Source: CAIWHR01 sp963717695
GTDB lineage: Bacteria > Pseudomonadota > Gammaproteobacteria > Burkholderiales > Casimicrobiaceae
DNA: 64,000 nt
Assembly: GCA_963717695.1 (NCBI GenBank)
Contig: CAVQWR010000007.1
Span: forward strand, 124,001-188,000
Reading direction: 5' to 3'
Under the pieces are notes generated by a model. It saw nothing but the letters and a program-made list of their open reading frames with translations, was not told the origin of the DNA and did no database searches. Shown one piece after another: positions 21,301 through 30,259 of this stretch. The number at the start of each line of letters is the position of its first letter. The first letter of the stretch is position 1. The translations under genes were made by a program, and so were the position numbers.

Positions 21301-24226
21301 CACATCGACCCGATCGAACTCGCAAGCGCAGAGCGCCGGTGCGTGTCGCCGACGCCGATCGAGCGATCTGGCTCGTCGCCGGCCGATGGATTCCATTCGA
21401 GCAGCCGGCGATGCGTGACCAGCATCCGCCATGCGTGCGCACGATCGCGTCGAGGTAGAAGAACGCCTCGTACGGCAGGAAGGCGAGCGCGAGCAGCGCC
21501 TGGCACGGCATGGCGGCGCGCGACGCGCGCGATTGCAGCGAGATGCTGCCGCAGCGGCAGCTCGTCCGGCTTGCGCAGCAGATCCGAGATGCACGCGCAT
21601 GCAGCACGGCAGCAGCAGGATCCCGACGACGACCAGCGTCCACAGCCACGCGGCGGCAGCACGGTCCACCCGAGCAGCAGCAGCAGCGTCAGCGCCGCGG
21701 GGACGAGGCTGCGCCGAAGATTGTCGAAGAGCTTCCACTGCGACAGCATCGAAAGCGGATTGGCTCGCCGGCGCTGTCCGGACCCGGCACGCGCGCCGCA
21801 GCCACCCGCCGAGCTGCCAGTCGCCGCGGATCCAGCGCGCCGGCGGCTGACGTCGGCGCTGTAGCGCGCCGGATAATCCTCGTACAACTCGCACGTCGCT
21901 CAAGAGGCCGGACGCGCGCGTAGCAGCCCTCGAGCAGATCGTGGCTCAGGATCGCGGTTCTCGGGAAAGCGGTCCTTCAGGGCGCGCTCGAACGCGTCGA
22001 CGTCGTAGATGCCCTTGCCGATGAACGAGCCTTCGCCGAAGACGTCCTGGTAGACGTCCGACACGGCGCGCGTGTACGGGTCGATGCCCGGCTCGCCCCC
22101 GTGCAGGCGGGCGTACCACGAGCGGTTGGTGCCCGGGCAGGCTGATGCGACACGCGCGGCTGCAGAATGCCGTAGCCCCGGTGACACGACTTCGCGGCCG
22201 GTTGCGCTTGCCGGCGCGTCGAAGCGGGGCGCGGTTCAGCGGGTGCGCCATCGCGCCGACGAACTGCCGCGCCGCATCGCGCGGCAGCTGCGTGTCCGTG
22301 TCGAGCGTGATCACGTATTTCACCTGCGACGAGGACCGCGCGTCGCGCCGACGATGAGCGAGAAGCCGGTCGGACCGGCCGCCGCGCAGGAACGCGTTCA
22401 GGTCGCCGAGCTTGCCGCGCTTGCGCTCGTAGCCCATCCAGATCCGTTCCTCGGCATTCCAGCGGCGCGGGCGGTGAAACAGAAAGAATGTGTCGCCGGA
22501 ACGCGCCGCTGTCGTCCGGCACGCTCGCGGCACGGTCGGCCGTATTTTTCGATTCAGCTCGTCGATCCGCGCTGTGCGCAAGCGCAGCAGCGACGCGTCC
22601 TCCGGGCAGCGATTCCGCGGGCGCGTCCGGAAAATCGGTCAGCAGTGCGAAATGCAGATGGGCATCGCGATTGGCGAGGAACCGGACTTCCAGCGCCTCG
22701 ACCAGGTCTTCGATGCTTTCGGCGCTGGTGAGCATGCGTCGGGACCACCACCAGCGTGCGTGCTTGCGGCGGAAGTCCCGCGGAGAAATCCATTCGCGGC
22801 AGCGGGTGCGGCGTCACCAGCAGGGTCGCGAGCCAGTTCACCATCGCCACCGCCAGCTGGCTGGTGGCCAGGAGCAAGCAGGATCCGACCGTGGCGAGCA
22901 ATCCGTCGGCGACGCCGTCGCGATGCGCCGTCGCCAGCAGAGCCGCGGTGACGAGCCGCCGTGATGACGGCGATCGCGCCGAGATACAGCAGCAGCGGAA
23001 TCCGTCGCCCCGACCCTGCGAAGCGCCTCGGCGGGACGAGAGGCGCACCTCGGCCGCGCGTTCGAGCTGCGGCCAGCCCCTTGTCGATCAGATAGAAGCC
23101 GACGTGGCGCGCGCCGATCGTCGTCGCCGCTCATGCCGATCGCGCCGGCGGTGCTGTCGCGTGCCAGCTGGATCGCCTTGCGCGCCACCTCGCTCTCGGA
23201 GAGGTCGCTCCCTTTCGCGATCTCGCTCGACGACGTGCCGATAACGGTCGCGCGTCGCGAAGTCCATCGCTGCCGTAGAGCCCGCCCGGATCCTCCCGCA
23301 GCTTCTGCTCGACAACGCTCATCGTCTCGACGAACTCGCGCCAGTCGATCGCGCCGAGGAAGCGAAGGCTGCCGATGCTGTTGCTGATCGAGACCTGGTC
23401 TGCCGGCCTGCTGCTGCGTTTCCGATTGCACCAGCTGCTCGATCGTGAAGCTGCGATTCGGAAAGGCGCTGCTCGATCCACGTCAGCGGCAGCGCCAGTG
23501 CCGCGCTCTGTCCCTGCAGCCGCGCGCGCAGTTCCGCGACGAACGCGCTTGCCATCGGCGGGTTCGACCGCGCCATGTCCGCAATCACCAGGATGAGGCT
23601 CTTGGGATCCTGCTCGGCGACTTCCATCATCTGGTCGGCCCAGCTGGTGGCGCGGTCGCGCTCGACCGTGCCGGCGGCAATCCGCACGCCGACGCGGCGG
23701 AGATTCTCGATCAGCGCCAGCCGCAGCATGATCGGAATCGCCCACAGCTCGCCGAGCTTCAGCGGTGTCACCGTCTGGTACGCGGCGACGAAACGCGAGA
23801 GGCTCTCGGCATCGACCCGGCCGTCGCCGTGCGAGATCGTCTCGAGCGCGATGTCGTACACGCGCGGAAGCCGGCGGAGGGCCCGTAGGCCAGGCGCGGC
23901 AGCTCGCGGCTGTAGCCCTTCGGCAGATGCCGCTTGGCCGTGCGGATCTGCTCCTCGATCAGGTGGAAATTGTCGAGCAGCCACTCGCCGGCGGGCGTGA
24001 TGCGGCGATTCGCCGAGACCGCCGCCGTCAGCAGGTCGCAGACGTCCACCAGGATCGCTTCGTTCTCGGCAAGCCGCGCCAGCAGGTGGTCGGCGGCGCG
24101 TGCCGCGGCGTCAACCTGATGCGCCGCGGCCAGGTTCTTGCCGTGCTGCTCCATCTGATCGGCGCTGAACAATTCCGACCGCAGCAGCGGCTCCTCGCCG
24201 GCGAATCTTCGAGGCCGAGTCGGCAC
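15312..24226 (-). CDS. ndvB: Cyclic beta-glucan synthase (NdvB type), heavily frameshifted
   Basis: This giant gene of about 8.9 kb would encode nearly 3,000 residues. It resembles NdvB/Chv-type cyclic beta-1,2-glucan synthetases, inner-membrane enzymes that make osmoregulated periplasmic glucans. The N-terminal part has LLRSELFSADQMEQHGK (about 24140-24200). A glycosyltransferase-84 region has the metal-binding YVITLDTDTQLPRD (about 22280-22315). A glycoamylase-like region has FEYLMPLLVMPTYENTLLDQ (about 19840-19900). The GH94 phosphorylase-like C-terminus has GLPLMGSGDWNDGMNLVG (about 16300-16355). The protein can be followed only by switching frame many times (at least fifteen). The start is uncertain: no ATG fits, and a GTG at 24226 is used. 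Either the sequence here is poor or the gene is dead. Confidence 0.8.
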
Positions 24227-24261
24227 GGCGCGAAGCGCGCCGTGAACTCGAGTCAGACCGC

Positions 24262-25578
24262 TCAAAGATCGATGTCCTGTTTGCTCGCCTTCAATTGCGG
24301 GATGTCCCGCTTCTGCTTGCAACGATTGCCGACGGAGAGGACGTGGCATTCCTGCAGCGAGCCGTCTACGTCATCGCCGAGCATTTCCGCGAGCGGATGC
24401 AGTTGCTCGACGTGCTCCGAGACGACCTTGACGATGACGATGATCGGAATGCTGAGCAGCATTCCCCAGACGCCCCACAGCCAGCCCCAGAACAGCAGCG
24501 AGATGAACACCGCCGCGGAGTTCATGTTCGCGATGCGGCCGGTCATCCAGGTCGTGACGAACGTTCCGACGACGGTGGCGATCGCCAGCGACGCGCCGGC
24601 GACCAGCAGCGCCATCGCGAACGATTCGAACTGCATGAAGGCCGCCATGCCCGTCGCGGCGGCGGTGACGCCGGGTCCGAGGTAGGGAACGACGTGCAGC
24701 AGCCCGGCGGCGACGGCCCATGCGCCGGCGTTGTCGAGACCGATCCAGCCGAACGCGGTCCAGCTCAGCAGCGCGACCAGCAGATTGGTCGTCAGCAGCA
24801 TGAGCATGTATTTCTGGATCGAGTCCGTTGATGTCGTCGAGGATGTGGACGGTGATCTTCCGCTTCGACAGCGAGGGCCCGGTCAGCCGCACCAGCTTCC
24901 GCTTGAACGTATCGCCGCCGAGCAGCAGGAAGAAGACGAGGAAGACGACCATCGCCGCCTGGCCGACGGCGCCCAGCGCGCCCATCGAGCTCTCCCACAG
25001 GAAGCTGCCGAGCTTGAACGTGGGCTTGTCGACGATGACGTGCGTGGCGGGCTGGCGCGCGAGCGGCCGCACCGCCGGCCGCCTGCGTCGTCGCCTTTTC
25101 CACCTCGGTCGCGGCATTTTGCATCTTCTGCATGTTGCCGGTCTGGCTGAGCTGCATGCGCGCGATCCCGGCGGCGAACTTGGTCGCCGCCTCGGGCAAC
25201 TGCTCGATGATGGTCTGCATCTGCCCGCGCAGCGAATAGGTGCCGAGGACGAGCGCGCCGATCACGCTTGCCATCACGATGACCGTGCCGGCGACGCGCG
25301 GGATCCTGATCGCCTCGAGCCAGGTCGACGAGCGGGTTCAGCGTGTAGGCGATGACGATGCCGAGCAGCAGCGGCACCACGAAGGCCTGCGCCCAGGAAA
25401 GCGCGAAGACCGACGCCAGCGCTGCGAGGATGCCGAGCGCCAGGCCCGCGCGCGTCGACCTGAGCCGCGTCGGCGGCAGCGTGACGGGCGACGCGTGTGC
25501 CGGCGCACCGGGCTCGATCCACCGCGCGCGCCGAGTCCGGTCGCCGTCGGCGGACAGGCGCGCCATGGCGGGAATCAT
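24262..25578 (-). CDS. AI-2E family (PerM-like) membrane transporter, frameshifted
   Basis: This is a predicted permease of the AI-2E/UPF0118 family with seven or eight membrane helices. Members export small molecules or exchange ions. The N-terminus (MIPAMARLSADG, then ALGILAALASVFALSWAQAF) is followed by a coiled periplasmic segment (MQTIIEQLPEAATKFAAGIA). The C-terminal part holds LLHVVPYLGPGVTA and FWGWLWGVWGMLLSIPIIV, both characteristic. Frame switches occur near 25315, 25080 and 24830. No stop separates its frame from the upstream ferritin-like gene. The end of ndvB lies 36 bases or less downstream, suggesting an operon. Confidence 0.75.
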
Positions 25579-25646
25579 GGTGCGCAGTCGCCATCCGGCG
25601 AAGGAGCGTAACGCCATGCGCGTCTCGCCGACGCGGCGCACGCTCA

Positions 25647-26224
25647 TCACTTCGACTTCGCGGACGGTTGCCTTTGGCGGCCCTGCTTCGGGGAAGGCCA
25701 CGAGCAGGTCGGCCAGGTCGTCGGCATGCTCCTCTTCGACGGCCAGGATTCCCTCCATCATGCGCCGCGTGGTCGGGTCCTGGTCGCCGAGGTACTTGAT
25801 GATGTCGCGATAACTGTCGATGGCGATTCGTTCCGCCACCAGGTCTTCCTTGATCATGCTCGCCAGCGAGTCGCCCTCGACGTATTCGGCGTGGCTGCGG
25901 CGAGCAAGCCCGTCCGGGCGCAAAATCCGGCGCTCCGCCCAGCTGCACGATGCGCTCCGCAATCTCGTCGGCGTGTCCCAGTTCTTCGTTCGAATGGTCG
26001 AGAAACTCCTGTGCCACGCTCTGCGAATGAATGCCGCGCGCCATGAAGTGATGACGCCGGTAGCGCAGGACGCAGACGAGTTCCGTCGCCAGAGAATCAT
26101 TCAGCAGCTTGAGCACCATCTCGCGGTCCGCGGAATAGCCCGCGGTGACGGAGCCGTCATCGATGTGCTGCCGCGCGCGCTTGCGCAGCGTCGGGACGTC
26201 GGTAAGAAAGGAGGTCTTGGGCAT
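25647..26224 (-). CDS. Ferritin-like diiron protein, frameshifted
   Basis: This four-helix-bundle protein resembles bacterioferritin/Dps-like stress proteins that oxidise and store iron. Helix 1 has LNDSLATELVCVLRYRRHHF with the first Glu, and helix 2 has EELGHADEIAERI (E-x2-H). After a frameshift near 25925, helix 3 has LVAERIAIDSYRDII and helix 4 has VEEEHADDLADLL (E-x2-H). All expected diiron ligands are therefore present. The stop is unclear: the spliced frame runs into the AI-2E permease, and a TGATGA in the third frame at 25644-25649 is taken as the probable end. Confidence 0.7.
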
Positions 26225-26698
26225 GTGGGGGTCCGATGAATTGAATGTTGGCGGCCTGCGTGCTTGCCGTTGCGGGCGTTTGGCGCGCTCGCGCGGATGG
26301 GATGGAACAAACGTTCTTGCTCGTCTTCGGCAACGGTCTACTTCGCCGCGGACACTGCTGCAGCACTCCGTGAGGCAGGAAACCAGGATAGCCGCGCCCG
26401 GGAGACCGGTCCGTCTGCCAGCGCACAGAGATTTCTCGATGCGACGCCGGTCCCAGCGGGCTCGCCCGACCGGTGGCCCAAGTGGTGCTCGCGGTGCATC
26501 GCTACGTGTGCGTTGCCGAACAGACGTCGGAGCGGAACGGACTCAATCTTGAGCTCACGTCAGGGCTCCGTGCATCGCATGCAGCATCGTGTCGAGGCAT
26601 CGCGCCCGGGCGGGTCGTTGCCGGACGACGCTTCGTCGAATGACGCGGATTCCCGCGTCGGCCAAACGGCAGTTGTGACAACGAAAGAGGTGAATTCC
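26225..26698. other. Divergent intergenic region, 474 bases
   Basis: The region lies between the leftward ferritin-like gene and the rightward small membrane protein gene. Apart from the palindrome at 26507 and a short inverted repeat (ACGCGG/CCGCGT near 26642-26658), I see no gene. The overlapping open frames have no ribosome-binding sites and no family likeness. Confidence 0.4.
26507..26522. promoter_or_regulatory. TGTRCG-N4-CGMACA palindrome (candidate regulator site)
   Basis: The sequence is TGTGCG-TTGC-CGAACA. It matches a 16-bp palindrome recurring in this island and lies 184 bases upstream of the small membrane protein gene at 26699. Confidence 0.5.
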
Positions 26699-26848
26699 AT
26701 GCTGTATACGATTGCGGTCGTTCTGGTCATTCTGTGGCTCCTGGGACTCGTCACGTCCTACACCATGGGGGGCTTCATCCACATCCTCCTGGTCGTCGCC
26801 GTCATCATGATTCTCGTCAACCTGATCAGCGGCCGACGCAGCTTGTAG
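26699..26848 (+). CDS. Small two-helix membrane protein (lmo0937-like)
   Basis: This 49-residue protein consists almost entirely of two hydrophobic helices (MLYTIAVVLVILWLLGLVTS and ILLVVAVIMILVNLI), separated by YTMGGFIH and ended by the basic tail SGRRSL. It fits the lmo0937-type small membrane protein family, which is often stress-induced but has no known function. GAAAGAGG precedes the ATG. It belongs to the group of small envelope proteins running from here to 46 kb. Confidence 0.7.
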   Translation: MLYTIAVVLVILWLLGLVTSYTMGGFIHILLVVAVIMILVNLISGRRSL

Positions 26849-26996
26849 GCCCCTGGGGCCGACTGCGGGCGCCGTGCCGGCAACGGACGCGGCGCGTGCA
26901 GGAAGCCGCTCGCGCGAAGTCGATGCGCTGTGCGAATCCGCGGATTCGCCGGCGGCGTCTGCGTCAGACAAATGCGTTATCAAAGGTCATCTGCAA

Positions 26997-27356
26997 ATGG
27001 AAACGACAGGAAGAAATACGAGTGTCGACGGCGACCGCGTCAATACCGACAAGCTGATTGCCGATCTCGACGCTGCTGACCGCGGACGTCGCGGAGCTGC
27101 GTCGCGCAGCCGCGACGCGAAGCAGGGCAGAGCATCGCCCGCGTCCGCGCGAAGGCCGAGGAATCGCTGAGGGCGGCGCGGGATTCGCGCCGCGGAAATG
27201 CAGGAGATCGCCATCGCGAAGACACGTGCGGCCGGTCAGGCTGCGGACGAGTATGTTCGCGCCAATCCATGGCAAATGGCTGCGATCGCCGGCTTCGCGG
27301 GCTTGCTCATCGGAATGCTGGTTGCCGGAGGACGCGACTCCGGGTCCGAATCCTAG
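26997..27356 (+). CDS. DUF883 (ElaB/YqjD-like) protein, frameshifted
   Basis: This is a small protein of the DUF883 family: an N-terminal helical coil and a C-terminal membrane anchor that may tether ribosomes or other factors to the inner membrane in stationary phase. The start reads METTGRNTSVDGDR. Two compensating shifts (about 27075 and 27190) lead through a coil segment to EYVRANPWQMAAIAGFAGLL and IGMLVAGG, the conserved C-terminal W-containing anchor. Spliced length is about 119 residues. Confidence 0.7.
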
Positions 27357-27544
27357 GGCCGACCGAACCCGAGGCAGGGGTTTGCTGCGTCGGGGGACGT
27401 CCGGAGGCCGGCGCCTGCAGCAGGGTCCGGCTGACCTGCGGGCGCACTGCATCCGCAGGCACGGCGCCGGAGTCAGAGTGCGAGACGTGCGATGCAGCGC
27501 GTCACCGGTGCGGAGCACGCACATCAACAAGGTAGGCACGGACC

Positions 27545-27919
27545 ATGGAATCGCTCCTGATCATGAAGACGGCGTCCTGCCTGCTGGCGCTCGCGGCGCT
27601 GGGCGGCATCACGATGGCCGGCATGCGGTTCGCCGGCAAACCCCAGCCACCTGCATGGCTCGCGATGCTGCACGGATTTCTCGCCGGTGCCGCGGTGACA
27701 TTGCTGCTCTATGCATCGTTCACGGTCGGGCTGCCCGCGCTCGCGCTATGGGCGCTGGTGCTGTTCCTGATTACGGCGGCGGGAGGCGCCTTCGTGAATC
27801 TCAACTATCACGCGAAGATGCTGGCCCTGCCGAAAGGCCTGATCGTGGGCCATGCGGGCGTGGCCGTCGTCGGCTTCGTGCTGCTGCTCGCAGCCACCTG
27901 GGCGGCAAATCCCGCCTGA
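27545..27919 (+). CDS. Four-helix membrane protein of unknown function
   Basis: The 124-residue protein shows four hydrophobic segments (around residues 7-27, 39-58, 62-85 and 100-122) with short loops. The third-fourth loop contains NLNYHAKMLALPKGLIVGHA, the only part with charged and aromatic residues likely to be functional. I do not recognise the family. It lies 80 bases before sodB in the same direction. Confidence 0.6.
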   Translation: MESLLIMKTASCLLALAALGGITMAGMRFAGKPQPPAWLAMLHGFLAGAAVTLLLYASFTVGLPALALWALVLFLITAAGGAFVNLNYHAKMLALPKGLIVGHAGVAVVGFVLLLAATWAANPA

Positions 27920-27999
27920 GCCCGGCTTCGTATTTTGACGATGGCGGTCCTGCTCGACGAACTGCCGCGCAACCATTTCTGCAACCTGAAGGAAATCCA

Positions 28000-28626
28000 A
28001 TGAACGCAGTCGCAACGATCGACAAGCGCGCCGTATTGCACGTCCTGCCCGAGCTGCCGTATCCGGAGAATGCTCTCGACCCGGTGATTTCGCCGCGGAC
28101 GATGAGCTTTCACTACGGCAAGCATCACAAGGGCTATGTCGACACGCTGAACAAGCTGGTCGACGGAACGGAATTTACGCGCCTGCCGCTCGCGGGACTC
28201 ATCGTCGCAACGGCGGGCAAGCCCGAGCACGCGGCAATTTTCAACAACGCGGCGCAGGCCTGGAATCACGCGTTCTATTGGCAGAGCCTGCGTCCGAACG
28301 GGGGCGGCGAGCCGCCGGCGGCGCTGAAGCAGAAGATCGAAAAGGCCTTCGGGTCGGTCGATGCCTGCAAGGCCGAGCTCGCGACGGCCGCGACGACGCA
28401 GTTCGGCAGCGGCTGGGCGTGGCTCGTGCAGGACGACGGAGCGCTCAAGGTGATGAAGAGCGGCAATGCCGGAACGCCGCTCACCAAGGGCATCACGCCG
28501 CTGCTGGCAATCGACGTCTGGGAGCACGCGTACTACCTCGACTATCAGAACCGGCGCATCGACCACGTGAATGCGCTGCTCGATCGGCTGGTCAACTGGG
28601 ACTTCGCCGCGGCCAATCTCGCTTGA
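28000..28626 (+). CDS. sodB: Superoxide dismutase, iron type
   Basis: The 208-residue enzyme dismutates superoxide in the cytoplasm. Metal ligands are visible as the His in SFHYGKHHKGYVD, the His in AWNHAFYWQSL, and the Asp and His of DVWEHAYYLDYQN. The sequence GSGWAWLV and the active-site Gln position fit the Fe/Mn family, iron type by overall similarity. The start ATG at 28000 is preceded by GAAGGAAA and excludes a long upstream open frame. The gene fits the oxidative-stress character of the region. Confidence 0.9.
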   Translation: MNAVATIDKRAVLHVLPELPYPENALDPVISPRTMSFHYGKHHKGYVDTLNKLVDGTEFTRLPLAGLIVATAGKPEHAAIFNNAAQAWNHAFYWQSLRPNGGGEPPAALKQKIEKAFGSVDACKAELATAATTQFGSGWAWLVQDDGALKVMKSGNAGTPLTKGITPLLAIDVWEHAYYLDYQNRRIDHVNALLDRLVNWDFAAANLA

Positions 28627-28700
28627 CCCAGAGCGCGGATTTGCGGCGGTGGCAGCGACGCGGAGAGCGTGGTCGGCTGCATTTGCCGCGGGCTGCGACA

Positions 28701-28716
28701 CGTGCGCCAGCGAACA
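28701..28716. promoter_or_regulatory. TGTRCG-N4-CGMACA palindrome (candidate regulator site)
   Basis: The sequence is CGTGCG-CCAG-CGAACA, about 187 bases upstream of the secreted Cys-repeat protein gene at 28896. Confidence 0.5.
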
Positions 28717-28895
28717 GACCCGTCGATGCGAATGCGCCCATCCTTCGTCCCAGTGGGAATCCCTGCCCTTCACGCTGAGGGCTCGTGAATGATGTCGCCG
28801 ACATGCAATCGTCCTGCGGCCGCCGAAACGGCAGCCGCTCCCTTGCGGCCGTCGCCAGGCGTTCCAAAACGTATTTGAACCTACAGGAAAATGAC

Positions 28896-29503
28896 ATGAA
28901 CAAACTGATGATTGCGATAGCTGTCTCTGCCACGCTCGGCCTTGCCGGGACCGCGGCGGCACAAACGACCGCGATGAACAGCGCCTCGGCGCCGATCACG
29001 AAGGACAATTACGCGATGGCGAAGACCAATGCCGAGGCGCAATACAAGCTCGACAAGGACGCCTGCGGGTCGCTGAGCGGCAACGCCAAGGACATCTGCA
29101 TCGCGGAAGCCAAGGGCAAGGAGAACAACGCCAAGGCCGATGCCGAAGCGCATGTACGAAAACACGCCCAAGGCTCGCGAGCACGCCCGCGTCACGCACG
29201 CGCAGGCAGCCTATGACGTCGCAATCGAGAAATGCGACGACCTGGCCGGCAATCACAAGGCGGTCTGCGTCAAGGAAGCGAAGGCCGAGCTCGTCAAGGG
29301 CAAGGCCAACGCCAAGGTCGACCGCGTCGCCGCCGACACGAACAAGGAAGCCGCGACGAAGCAGGCCGATGCGCGCACAGAAGCGAGCAGCCGACAAGCG
29401 CGACGCCGAGTTCAAGGTCGCGATCGAGAAGTGCGATGCACTGGCGGGCAACGCGAAGGATGTCTGCGTCAGCAACGCGAAGGCGCAGTACGGCAAGTCC
29501 TGA
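28896..29503 (+). CDS. Secreted protein with three Cys-pair repeats, frameshifted
   Basis: A signal peptide (MNKLMIAIAVSATLGLAGTAAAQ) directs this about 200-residue protein to the periplasm. The mature part is Lys/Ala-rich and helical, and carries three copies of a unit with two cysteines about ten residues apart: KDACGSLSGNAKDICIAEAK, IEKCDDLAGNHKAVCVKEAK and IEKCDALAGNAKDVCVSNAK. Frame shifts near 29150 and 29390 must be joined to read all three. The cysteine pairs probably form disulphides in helical hairpins. Such sequences are sometimes annotated as TolA-like, and the function is unknown. A terminator follows. Confidence 0.65.
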
Positions 29504-29553
29504 ACTGGCTGGGCCTGCGCTTGAAAACGCGCGGAGCGAGTGATCGGAGAATG

Positions 29554-29583
29554 CGGCCGGAGATCCCTCCGGCCGTTTTTCTT
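29554..29583 (+). terminator. Rho-independent terminator
   Basis: The stem CGGCCGGA / TCCGGCCG encloses a short loop and is followed by TTTTTCTTT. It lies 50 bases after the Cys-repeat protein gene. Confidence 0.8.
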
Positions 29584-29670
29584 TCCGAGACCGGCGCCCG
29601 ACGGTGGAAGAGTGCCAGCCCGTGTCGGCGCTGCGTGGCGCGAATTGCGCCTCCGCGCCGCAAGCCCAGA

Positions 29671-29973
29671 TCAGTGGAACGTCGCGTCGTCGGCCGGACC
29701 TTCGTGCCGGACGTCGACGGGAATCGAAGTGCGTGTTTTGGCCGGCGCGGCATCGATCGAGATCGGCCTCCGTGGTCCAGCGAGGCCGCTCGGCATCGTG
29801 GTGAGGCGGACGAGAAATCCGTGGACGAGTCGGGGGTGCGCGCACAGCGGCGGAGGCACAGGCGCCCGTGGCGTCTTCGGGGCTGCGCGTCTGCGCTTCG
29901 CCGGTTTCGCAGGCGTCTTCGGGGTCGCGCGTTTGCGCTTCGCCGGTTTCGTGTGCAGCTTTTTCTTTGTCAT
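29671..29973 (-). CDS. Small basic Lys/Pro/Ala-rich protein with tandem repeat
   Basis: The 100-residue frame starts MTKKKLHTKPAKRK and contains two copies of a 13-residue unit (KPAKRKRATPKTPA and KPAKRRRAAPKTPR) that coincide with a 39-base direct DNA repeat. The rest (HPRLVHGFLVRLTT, then PISIDAAPAKTRTS) has no known domain. The basic repeats suggest nucleic-acid binding. No strong ribosome-binding site is visible, so the call is tentative. Confidence 0.4.
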   Translation of the reverse strand: MTKKKLHTKPAKRKRATPKTPAKPAKRRRAAPKTPRAPVPPPLCAHPRLVHGFLVRLTTMPSGLAGPRRPISIDAAPAKTRTSIPVDVRHEGPADDATFH

Positions 29974-30049
29974 GGCAAGTGGTTCGTCGGGAGCAATGCG
30001 ATCAACGCGAAGGCGCGGTCGCCACAAGCGGCCGCGGCATCAAGAAAGG

Positions 30050-30083
30050 CCGGCCGGACATTAGAGGAGGACTGTCCGGCCGG
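30050..30083 (-). terminator. Strong hairpin with anti-Shine-Dalgarno loop, probable leftward terminator
   Basis: A perfect 11-bp inverted repeat (CCGGCCGGACA / TGTCCGGCCGG) encloses a 12-base loop. Read leftward the loop is GTCCTCCTCTAA and the hairpin is followed by CCTTTCTT, a poor U-tract. It is downstream of the leftward genes ending at 30161 and 30260. The loop resembles that of the candidate small RNA at 49056. Confidence 0.55.
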
Positions 30084-30160
30084 AACCAAAGGAAGGACGC
30101 TAGCCGTTCTGATGTGTCGCGCCGTCCAGGAAGCAAACCATCAAGGCGATTGCGGTCCGC

Positions 30161-30229
30161 TCATCGCGCCCTGAAGAGCCCGACGACCAACAGGATCACG
30201 CCGATCAGCAGGATGGTGCCAAGTGTCAT
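30161..30229 (-). CDS. Possible 22-residue membrane peptide, DUF3309-like N-terminus
   Basis: The frame MTLGTILLIGVILLVVGL-FRAR is short but closely resembles the first helix of the two DUF3309 proteins in this window (M-x-LGTILLI). It could be a truncated or frameshifted DUF3309 gene, or a genuine tiny membrane peptide. It starts 30 bases after the upstream gene and precedes the hairpin at 30050. Confidence 0.3.
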   Translation of the reverse strand: MTLGTILLIGVILLVVGLFRAR

Positions 30230-30259
30230 TCGCTACCCGTTGCGTGCTGTCGCACCGTG

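Noticed and set aside
26225..26698. Several short open frames in the ferritin upstream region
   Set aside because: All lack start signals and mutually overlap; none shows family sequence.
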